7,492 bases of DNA. Source: Thermoleophilia bacterium. GTDB lineage: Bacteria > Actinomycetota > Thermoleophilia > Gaiellales > SKUG01. Shown here piece by piece: positions 1 to 5,574 of the stretch (its first letter is position 1; each line of letters starts with the position of its first letter). A program made the translations under genes and the position numbers. The DNA is taken from contig JAGQUL010000283.1 of assembly GCA_020438525.1 (NCBI GenBank), positions 1-7,492 on the forward strand, in the 5' to 3' direction. The notes beneath the pieces were generated by a model, which saw only the letters and a program-made list of their open reading frames with translations, ran no database searches and was not told the origin of the DNA.

Positions 1-1
1 C

Positions 2-457
2 GACGATCGAACCTCGGCAGCGCTCGCGCTCGAGCTGAGGGCGTTCGCGGCGAGCGCCCCGGGGCGCGGTGCGCTCGCCGAGCTTCCGGTCGACGCGGTG
101 GCGTCGGCACCGGGCGCGATCGCAGCAGCGGCGCTCGAGCTCTCGGCGCCGGGCGACGAGGCCGACGAGCGACGACCCGTCACGCTCCGCACGTGTGTCG
201 TGACCGATGCGGCGCCCACGGCCGCCACCGCACGCGGCGTGGCGGACTGGCTGCGCGGCACGTGGGAGACCGAGCTCTCGTTCGGATCCTGGCCCGCGGT
301 CGAGGGCACGCTCGAGGCGTTCGCGCACGACGGCGGCGACATCGCCGACTGGGCGCAGGAGTGGCTGCTCGACTCCGGCCACAAGCTCGACGACGGCCGC
401 TTCCTCAAGGTGCTGTCGGCGGCGTGGCTGGAGCCGACCGGATCGGCCGGCAGCTAG
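2..457 (+). CDS. C-terminal part of an unrecognised Ala-rich protein (5' end outside window)
   Basis: The frame is open from base 2 to the TAG at 455-457, giving 151 residues with strong G/C bias at third positions, so it is real coding sequence. A GTG at 98 could start a 119-residue protein, but the frame stays open with the same codon character upstream to the edge and no ribosome site stands out before 98, so I read this as a truncated longer gene. The visible part is an Ala/Leu-rich helical stretch, then a strand-like segment (RTCVVTDAAPT), then a Trp-containing helical C-terminus with WLRGTWE, DWAQEWLLDSG and SAAWLEP. I see no catalytic motif, signal peptide or membrane segment. The DWAQEWL piece faintly recalls the helical end of M1 aminopeptidases, but what follows does not fit. 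Function unknown. The lipid kinase follows 66 bases downstream on the same strand. Confidence 0.7.
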   Translation, partial: DDRTSAALALELRAFAASAPGRGALAELPVDAVASAPGAIAAAALELSAPGDEADERRPVTLRTCVVTDAAPTAATARGVADWLRGTWETELSFGSWPAVEGTLEAFAHDGGDIADWAQEWLLDSGHKLDDGRFLKVLSAAWLEPTGSAGS

Positions 458-510
458 CCTGATGCGGCCAGCCGCGCGACGAACCCCACCCACGACGAGG
501 ATGCGATCGA

Positions 511-516
511 TACCGT
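511..516 (+). promoter_or_regulatory. Candidate -10 box for leaderless transcription of the lipid kinase
   Basis: TACCGT matches the actinobacterial TANNNT -10 pattern and ends exactly 7 bases before the ATG at 524. That spacing would place the first transcribed base at or next to the start codon. No Shine-Dalgarno sequence lies at a usable distance from 524, which agrees with a leaderless mRNA. No good -35 hexamer is visible. Confidence 0.4.
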
Positions 517-523
517 GGATCCG

Positions 524-1555
524 ATGAGCACCAGCAGCGTCGAACAATCGAGCGAGCAGGATCGAGCGGCGAGCGAGCAGGACGCGTCGCGCCCGCTCGA
601 GGACGGCGGTCGCATGCGCGCCGCGATCATCGTGAACCCGTACTCGTCGGGAATGACGTCGCGCCGCGAGCGCGAGATCGTGAAGACGCTCCGCGAGACG
701 ATGGACGTCGAGGTTCGACGGACCGAGCGCGGTGGCCACGCCCCGCAGCTCGCGCGGGAGATGATCGAGTCGGGCCGTGTCGACGTGATGATCGCGTGCG
801 GCGGCGACGGCACCGCGAACGAGGTGCTCAACGGCATGTCGCTCGGCGACAACACCGCCGACGAGCGCCCGATGTTCGCGATCATTCCGGCCGGTGGCAC
901 GAACGTGCTCGCACGCTCGCTGGGCTTTCCCAACCACCCGATCCGCGCGACCTCCACGCTGGCGAAGGCGATCGTCGAGCGACGGACCCTGCGGATCAAC
1001 CTCGCGACCGTCGACGAGCGCGTGTTCATGTTCGCGGCGGGTGTCGGAGTCGACGCCGAGGTCGTGAAGCGGATCGAGCAGCGACGCAGCGGACGACGAC
1101 CGAGCGACTTCGCGCACCTCGCCACCGCGGTCGGCATCTACGCCACGTCGCGGTGGTCGCTCGGCGACTCGATGACCGTCAAGGTCGATGGATCCGACGA
1201 GGAGCTGCGCAGCGCGCTCGTGCTGGTGGGCAACACCACGCCGATGACGTACATGGGAAAGATCCCGATCCACTTCATGCCGAAGTGCAGGCTCGAGGGC
1301 GGGATCGACTTCATCGCGCCGCATCGGGCGAGTGCCTGGTTCGCGATCCGCAACGCGGCGCAGGCGATCGGTCTGGGCCGTGCGAACGCGCGCTTGGTGA
1401 GCGACGAGAAGGTGCAGCGCTACCACGACGTGCGCGGCCTGTCGGTGACCTGCGACGAGCCGCAGCCGGTCCAGGTCGACGGCGAGTTCATCGGCGATCG
1501 AACGCACATCCGCTTCGGTCTGCTCGAGGCGCCGGTGGACCTGGTGGTGCCCTGA
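524..1555 (+). CDS. Diacylglycerol kinase / LCB5-family lipid kinase
   Basis: A 343-residue cytosolic or membrane-peripheral kinase that should use ATP to phosphorylate diacylglycerol or a related lipid; exact substrate unknown. Numbered from the ATG at 524, residues 1-30 are a Ser/Glu/Gln-rich, probably disordered leader. The catalytic fold begins at the MRAAIIVNPYSSG strand near residue 31. The nucleotide loop GGDGT is at 93-97 and is followed by ANEVLNG. The P-A-G-G-T-N motif is at 122-127 (PAGGTNVLARSLGFP). GVGVDAEVV comes next, and the family's closing V-D-G-E sits at 318-321. Length and motif order are normal for bacterial members. Start choice: GTG at 515 overlaps the -10 box; ATG at 524 suits a leaderless message; ATG at 614 has a GAGGA 10 bases upstream and begins exactly at the conserved domain, so it remains possible. 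The gene converges on the minus-strand operon with only 21 bases between stop codons and no clear terminator there. Confidence 0.92.
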   Translation: MSTSSVEQSSEQDRAASEQDASRPLEDGGRMRAAIIVNPYSSGMTSRREREIVKTLRETMDVEVRRTERGGHAPQLAREMIESGRVDVMIACGGDGTANEVLNGMSLGDNTADERPMFAIIPAGGTNVLARSLGFPNHPIRATSTLAKAIVERRTLRINLATVDERVFMFAAGVGVDAEVVKRIEQRRSGRRPSDFAHLATAVGIYATSRWSLGDSMTVKVDGSDEELRSALVLVGNTTPMTYMGKIPIHFMPKCRLEGGIDFIAPHRASAWFAIRNAAQAIGLGRANARLVSDEKVQRYHDVRGLSVTCDEPQPVQVDGEFIGDRTHIRFGLLEAPVDLVVP

Positions 1556-1576
1556 CCGGGCTCGACCGGATCGCGC

Positions 1577-3346
1577 TCAGGCGCCTTCGACGGGGCGCCG
1601 CGCGGTGCACACCGCATCGAATGCGGCGCTGACGTCCTCGTAGGACATGCCGCGTGCGTGCGCGAGTGCGATGCCGACCACCTGCGCGGCGTACTCCCAG
1701 AGCGCGAGCGGGCCCGATCGGCACAGCTGCTCCCATGCGAACGGAACGACCTGCCGTGCGATCGGCACGTCGTCGCGACCCGCGGTGCGGTCGACGTGCA
1801 GCGACTGGCGCACGATGCGGCCCCAGAACGCGTGGGCGGTTGCCCGGTTCGCCTCACGTACCGCGCCCGTTCCCTGCACGATCGTGCCGCTGCGGGCAAC
1901 GATCCGTGCGAGGTCGTGGTCGCTGCGGAGTGCGTCGTGGAGCGCGACGAGCCATGCGTCGACGGTGTCGAGCTCGTGCTGCTGACGCGGCGAGCCCTCG
2001 CGCGCGGCGCTCGACGCTGCCAGTCGGCGCAGCCGGATCGCACCGGAGATGCTCGTGGTGCGGATGCGCTCGACCTGCAGCGGCTGCAGCAGCGGCGGCG
2101 TGCGTGCGTCGACCGGTGCGGCAGGGAGCCGCTTCGAGCGGGTCGCGGCTCGATCCAGCGCGTCGAGCGGGATGTGTTCGACGAGGTCGTAGGCGTCGCG
2201 GCGGGAGATGCCGTGCGCGGTGCGCAGCTGCACGATGCGCTCGCTGCGGCGCTTGCGGTTGGCGATCCACGCGGCGTCGGGCCACACCATCAGCGTGGCG
2301 AGCGAGCGGATCGCATCGCCCACGACGGAGTGGTGTGGCGACAGGTCGCTGCCGGCGTGCTCGCGCTCGGCGTCGACGATGGTCGCGACGTGGTCCACCA
2401 GTCGCGTCGCCCAGTCGGCATCCTGGAACTCGGTGAGCCGGAAGATCGCTTCCTGCAGGGCCGGTACATGCTCGGGATCGACGAGCTCGTCGGCGCGCGC
2501 CACGAGCTCCTCGAATGCGCGGCGCGATCGATGCGGGACGAGCGCGCGGCGTCGGCGCGTGAACTGGTACGGCGTTCGGGTGCGGCGGACGCGTCCGCCG
2601 GCTCGTCGCCCGAGCCGGGTGCCGCGTCGGAAGGCTTCGGCGTGCATCGGTGCGTCGATGCCGAGCGTGTCGATGGCCGCGAGCAGGTGTTCGATGTCGA
2701 GTCCGGTGGCGCCGGTGCCGTGGAGCGCGCCGAGCAGCAGCCCGGGCTGCGCGGCGGCCGGCAGCCCGTACCAGCGTGCGACCTCGTGCCCGTCGAAGGC
2801 GTGGTAGGCGAGCGCGTGCTCGTCGACGATCGCGTCGATCTCGCGTTCGCGCAGCACGTGCTGCGGGGCGACGGCCCGCTCGACCGTGGTGTAGCTGCGT
2901 CGGCACGACGCCACGACCGTGGTCGCGTCGGCGTCGACGTAGCCTGCGTCCACAGCCCGCGCGAGCTCGAGGTGCTCGCCGGCCACGACGAGGTCGACGG
3001 CGCCCCAGGGAAGCTCGCCGAGCGCGGCCTCGACCGATTCGTCGGCGGCGACCTCGACGTACATTCCGTGCAGGCCGTCGCGGCCGGTGAGCGGCATCGC
3101 CTGCCCGACCAGTCCCGCCTCGCGGCATGCGAGCAGGAGCCAGTCCACGACGAGCAGCGTGCGGTCCTCCGGAAGTCCGCACACGATCGCCGACCAGGGG
3201 CGTACCACGGAGTCGGCGCGGCGTGTCACGTCCACGGCATCGCGGGTCGGCGCGGCGGGTCGCGGCTCGGCTGCCGGCACGGCGGTGGGCTCGGGGTCGA
3301 GCGCGACGTCCACGTCGACGGCGCTGCGGTTGAAGGTTCCGGTCAC
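1577..3346 (-). CDS. IorB-like protein: divergent indolepyruvate oxidoreductase beta subunit with DUF6537-like C-terminal region
   Basis: 589 residues. The GTG start at 3346 overlaps the upstream gene's TGA as GTGA, indicating translational coupling; a start at 3394 would overlap by 52 bases and is less likely. Residues 1-50 are a Pro/Ala-rich leader. Residues 52-225 match the gamma (2-oxoacid oxidoreductase) domain of proteobacterial IorB: VDWLLLACREAG, VDLVVAGEHLELARAV and ATTVVASCRRSYTTVERAV align from memory with known IorB segments. Residues 240-276 form a very Arg-rich linker. Residues from about 275 on match the DUF6537 region, including LATLMVWPDAAWIANRKRR, RIRTTSISGAIRLRRLA and IVQGTGAVREANRATAHAF. 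The GGQGG-type loop at the domain start is replaced by CGLPEDRT, and the usual Arg-Thr/Gly-Gly segment is GLHGMYVE, so classical catalysis is doubtful. In IorAB enzymes this subunit helps oxidise aryl pyruvates to aryl-acetyl-CoA with ferredoxin; here the reaction is unknown. Family confidence is good; function is not established. Confidence 0.72.
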   Translation of the reverse strand: MTGTFNRSAVDVDVALDPEPTAVPAAEPRPAAPTRDAVDVTRRADSVVRPWSAIVCGLPEDRTLLVVDWLLLACREAGLVGQAMPLTGRDGLHGMYVEVAADESVEAALGELPWGAVDLVVAGEHLELARAVDAGYVDADATTVVASCRRSYTTVERAVAPQHVLREREIDAIVDEHALAYHAFDGHEVARWYGLPAAAQPGLLLGALHGTGATGLDIEHLLAAIDTLGIDAPMHAEAFRRGTRLGRRAGGRVRRTRTPYQFTRRRRALVPHRSRRAFEELVARADELVDPEHVPALQEAIFRLTEFQDADWATRLVDHVATIVDAEREHAGSDLSPHHSVVGDAIRSLATLMVWPDAAWIANRKRRSERIVQLRTAHGISRRDAYDLVEHIPLDALDRAATRSKRLPAAPVDARTPPLLQPLQVERIRTTSISGAIRLRRLAASSAAREGSPRQQHELDTVDAWLVALHDALRSDHDLARIVARSGTIVQGTGAVREANRATAHAFWGRIVRQSLHVDRTAGRDDVPIARQVVPFAWEQLCRSGPLALWEYAAQVVGIALAHARGMSYEDVSAAFDAVCTARRPVEGA

Positions 3347-5160
3347 AGCTCCACCCCCGCGGCGGCGCGAACCATCCGTCGGCGCAGGCTCCATGCGGCG
3401 CGGGCCGTGCGCGAGCTCGTCGGGCGTCGCTCGAGGTCCCAGGTCGCCGGCGACAGGTCACGGACCTGGTCGAGCGCGGCGAGCGCCTCCGGCCGATCAA
3501 GGGCGATCACGGTGGGCCCGTCGGCCAGCTCGTCGTCCATCGCGACGAGTGCGGTGGCTGCGGTGGGCACGGCTGCGAGCGCGATCCGCTCGGTGCCGGC
3601 GAGGTCCGGGTCCATGCCGAACGTCGCGTGTCGGGGCGCTGCGATTCGCTGCACCTCGCCCACCACCACGACGTGCCACGTGGCGCGCTGCGCCCTGCAC
3701 GCCGTGGCGACCGCGCGACCGATCGCTCGGGGCGAGCTGCCGTCGACGTGCTCGATGCTCGCGCCGGCACTGCCGGCGGCCTCCATCACGCCGCCGGCGG
3801 ATCCGGTGACCAGCACCACGCCGGGGCCCGTTCCGGGGGCGGCGCATCCGATCCCGTGCGCCGCAAAGGTCTCGGCAGGGGCCACGGTGAGCGGCACGCC
3901 GGTGTCGGTGCGGTAGGTCGGCCACTCGGCATCCATGCGGCCGGGCACGCCGATCACGCCCTGCGCCAGCGCGAGGCCGGCGGCGACGGTCGGGGAGACC
4001 GCGCGGTGCAGCACCTCGCTGCGCGACGGGACGCGCTCGCGGGGAACGCTGGTCGAGCCGCGGACGTTCGACGTGCGCCGATCGGCGACCTCGTCGAGCG
4101 CGGCACGCAGGGACTCGTCGTCCTGGCGTGCGAGCCACCGTGCGATCGCAGCGGTGAGCAGCTCGCCGCGAACGGTGCCCGGGTCGATCGCGTGCGCGTC
4201 GACCGACTCGATGCCGGATGCGGCAAGGCGGTCGGCGAGCGTGGCGGCGCCCACGCCGAGCACGAGCACGTCGTCGGCGTCTCGAAGGATCTGGTCGGCG
4301 ACCGAGCCGCTGGTCGGCAGCACACCCACCGCGCGGCTGGCGATCACGGCAATGTCGTCGAGCCGCAGTCGCTGGCCGAGCGCGTCCACGTCGGCGGCGA
4401 CCTGCGCCAGCGCCCGTTCGACGGTCACGAGCAGCGGACCGGCGACGTACATCGCTCGGCGCTGTGTCGGAGCGGTTCCCACCCGCACGTCGAGCAGTCC
4501 TGCCGCGGCGATCGCCGCGGCGGGCTCGACGTGGTCGGTTCGCGTGTCGGCGTCCTGTCGCGCGGCGTCGGCGGGCGAGCGGTCGGCTCGCGTTCGCATG
4601 GTGCCGCGCATCCCGAGCGCTCGCTCGCGCAGCACCACGATCGCGGGTCGTCCGGCGGCGTGGCTGGCGGCGAAAGCCTGGTCGATCGCGCGGGCGATTC
4701 CCGGGGCGGTCGGCTCGGGGTCGATCACGATCGCGTCCTGGATGCGCAGGGCATCCTCGTCGAACGTGAATCCGACCACGGCGCCGCTCGATGCGACCTC
4801 GACGAAACGTTCCAGGGCGGGTCGAAGCCCGCGACGACCACCGAACACCACGGCACCACGCGGGGGCTCGCCGGTGATGCCGCCGATCGGCGCGGCGATG
4901 ATCGGCTCCAGCGCCGACAGGGATCGAAGGCGGCGCAGCACCACGCCACGAGCCGCGAGCACGCGGTCACGTGCGTCGTCGATCGCCGCATCGATGGGGG
5001 TGGGGCGATCGCGCCACGAGCTCACGACGTAGCCCACGCCCGCTTCGAGCAGGGCGCGCAGCACCACGACCCCGAGGTCGCCGGTGAGCAGTCCGCCCGA
5101 CTCGTCGCGCTGCGACGAACCGTCGGGCTGCTGCTCGATCTGCTCCTCGATCGGGAGCAC
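3343..5160 (-). CDS. IorA-like protein: divergent indolepyruvate oxidoreductase alpha subunit lacking ferredoxin and ThDP motifs
   Basis: 605 residues from the GTG at 5160, chosen because AGGAGG lies 5 bases upstream; a GTG at 5181 would add 7 residues without that site. After a Gln/Glu-rich leader, residues 23-183 look like the pyrimidine-type domain of IorA: LLTGDLGVVVLRALLEAGVG corresponds to the usual LLxGNEAIARGALEAGV, and VIDPEPTAPGIARAIDQAF to the segment before the domain end. Residues 215-345 resemble the middle domain (IAVIASRAVGVLPTSGSVAD, VLVLGVGAATLADRL). Residues 378-508 occupy the ThDP-domain position, but the GDS/GDG motif is TGSAGG, the CPGCPHR element is absent and only two cysteines (439, 488) exist in the whole protein. 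The C-terminal 2[4Fe-4S] ferredoxin domain of IorA is replaced by a different tail of about 100 residues ending in a basic segment. First gene of the operon, coupled to the IorB-like gene. Assignment rests on domain order, pairing and remembered similarity; function unknown. Confidence 0.62.
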   Translation of the reverse strand: MLPIEEQIEQQPDGSSQRDESGGLLTGDLGVVVLRALLEAGVGYVVSSWRDRPTPIDAAIDDARDRVLAARGVVLRRLRSLSALEPIIAAPIGGITGEPPRGAVVFGGRRGLRPALERFVEVASSGAVVGFTFDEDALRIQDAIVIDPEPTAPGIARAIDQAFAASHAAGRPAIVVLRERALGMRGTMRTRADRSPADAARQDADTRTDHVEPAAAIAAAGLLDVRVGTAPTQRRAMYVAGPLLVTVERALAQVAADVDALGQRLRLDDIAVIASRAVGVLPTSGSVADQILRDADDVLVLGVGAATLADRLAASGIESVDAHAIDPGTVRGELLTAAIARWLARQDDESLRAALDEVADRRTSNVRGSTSVPRERVPSRSEVLHRAVSPTVAAGLALAQGVIGVPGRMDAEWPTYRTDTGVPLTVAPAETFAAHGIGCAAPGTGPGVVLVTGSAGGVMEAAGSAGASIEHVDGSSPRAIGRAVATACRAQRATWHVVVVGEVQRIAAPRHATFGMDPDLAGTERIALAAVPTAATALVAMDDELADGPTVIALDRPEALAALDQVRDLSPATWDLERRPTSSRTARAAWSLRRRMVRAAAGVEL

Positions 5161-5165
5161 GTGTT

Positions 5166-5171
5166 CCTCCT
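5166..5171 (-). promoter_or_regulatory. Strong Shine-Dalgarno site of the IorA-like gene
   Basis: The minus strand reads AGGAGG followed by AACAC and then the GTG at 5160-5158. A perfect anti-16S match with 5-base spacing decides the start codon in favour of 5160 over the GTG at 5181. Confidence 0.8.
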
Positions 5172-5220
5172 GTCGCCTCACCGTGTCCTGCCGTGGGCAT
5201 CGCGCGCTCGTGCCATCGTC

Positions 5221-5244
5221 GGTGTCCCGGACTACCGGGACACC
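5221..5244. promoter_or_regulatory. Perfect 10-bp inverted repeat, candidate operator or leader hairpin
   Basis: The arms GGTGTCCCGG (5221-5230) and CCGGGACACC (5235-5244) are exact reverse complements separated by ACTA. The element lies 61 bases upstream of the IorA-like start and more than 200 bases from the transglutaminase promoter, so it probably serves the minus-strand operon. It could be a binding site for a dimeric repressor (TGTCCCGG-N4-CCGGGACA) or, if transcribed, a stable RNA hairpin with a 4-base loop. Sequence alone does not separate these. Confidence 0.55.
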
Positions 5245-5318
5245 CGCTGGCCGACCGCGTGCACCGCGCCCGCAACGGGATCCTCGCCCTTGTATCGCGA
5301 CGATGCGGCAGCACCGTT

Positions 5319-5352
5319 GCAGATGCGGCCACCTTCTGGCCTCCCGATCTGC
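5319..5352. repeat. Nested inverted repeat
   Basis: Outer arms GCAGAT (5319-5324) and ATCTGC (5347-5352) enclose an inner hairpin GGCCA (5327-5331) / TGGCC (5337-5341) with loop CCTTC. This could fold in an RNA leader of the minus-strand operon or act as a protein site. In GC-rich DNA a structure of this size can arise by chance. Confidence 0.3.
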
Positions 5353-5452
5353 CCGCCCGGTGCATCACACGCGTGCACGTGCGTGCGGCGCGCGAGCGGG
5401 CGCGCGCGTCACCCCGTGGCGGCAACCGACGCCAAGCCGACCAATTTCATGG

Positions 5453-5481
5453 TTTGCAGAATCGAGATTCCGTCGTACGGT
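5453..5481 (+). promoter_or_regulatory. Promoter of the secreted transglutaminase-like gene
   Basis: TTTGCA (5453-5458, 4 of 6 to the -35 consensus) and TACGGT (5476-5481, TANNNT) are separated by an ideal 17 bases. The predicted start of transcription is near 5488, giving a leader of about 87 bases. The spacer contains a small palindrome, GAATC-GA-GATTC (5459-5470), well placed for a repressor or activator. Confidence 0.5.
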
Positions 5482-5512
5482 GGCTACAGGGAACATGCGG
5501 TCCCGAGATTAC

Positions 5513-5532
5513 GTCGGTGTGGACTCACCGAC
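5513..5532 (+). promoter_or_regulatory. 5' leader hairpin of the transglutaminase-like gene
   Basis: GTCGGTG (5513-5519) and CACCGAC (5526-5532) form a perfect 7-bp stem with loop TGGACT inside the predicted leader, 42 bases before the start codon. It does not match a riboswitch class I know and may simply stabilise the message or tune translation. Confidence 0.35.
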
Positions 5533-5562
5533 CTCGTTCGGCCGCTGGACACATCACGGACG

Positions 5563-5567
5563 AAGGA
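5563..5567 (+). promoter_or_regulatory. Shine-Dalgarno site deciding the transglutaminase-like start
   Basis: AAGGA lies 7 bases before the ATG at 5575. The frame is open far upstream, so this site together with the signal peptide fixes the start here. An in-frame ATG at 5581 would be 13 bases away and is less suitable. Confidence 0.75.
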
Positions 5568-5574
5568 TCTAGTC

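Larger units (their letters stand above)
5161..5574. other. Divergent intergenic control region
   Basis: 414 bases between two genes that point away from each other. I find no believable small gene: frames crossing it are continuations of reverse-strand shadows. It holds, left to right, the ribosome site of the IorA-like gene, a perfect 10-bp inverted repeat (5221-5244), a nested inverted repeat (5319-5352), an alternating pyrimidine-purine run (5366-5387) and the transglutaminase promoter and leader (5453-5574). Sequence around 5440-5480 is locally AT-richer than anything else in the window, as expected for a promoter. On the minus strand the nearest -10-like string is TACAAG (reverse complement of 5289-5294), with no matching -35, so the operon's promoter is not settled. 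Confidence 0.7.

Noticed and set aside
454..1137. A 227-residue minus-strand open frame.
   Set aside because: It is antisense to the lipid kinase, whose motifs are unambiguous; the predicted protein is Ser/Arg-rich without family features.
1556..1576. CCGG-GCTCGA-CCGG as a bidirectional terminator between the convergent genes.
   Set aside because: Only a 4-bp stem, in a gap of 21 bases; too weak to call.
1658..3916. A 752-residue plus-strand open frame.
   Set aside because: It runs antisense to the two IorAB-like genes, has no domain that I recognise, and is low-complexity Arg/Val/Asp-rich, as expected of GC-rich reverse-strand shadows.
5161..5360. A TPP or other riboswitch ahead of the IorAB-like operon.
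   Set aside because: I looked on the minus strand for the conserved CUGAGA-type TPP core and cobalamin-type boxes and found none.
5313..5425. A small minus-strand gene within the divergent region.
   Set aside because: The frame is Arg/Ala-rich shadow sequence that runs into the IorA-like coding region, with no ribosome site.
3628..5574. The transglutaminase-like reading frame is open far upstream, giving a possible 931-residue protein.
   Set aside because: The upstream part is antisense to the IorA-like gene and has shadow composition (Arg/Gly/His-rich). A ribosome site and textbook signal peptide place the start at 5575.
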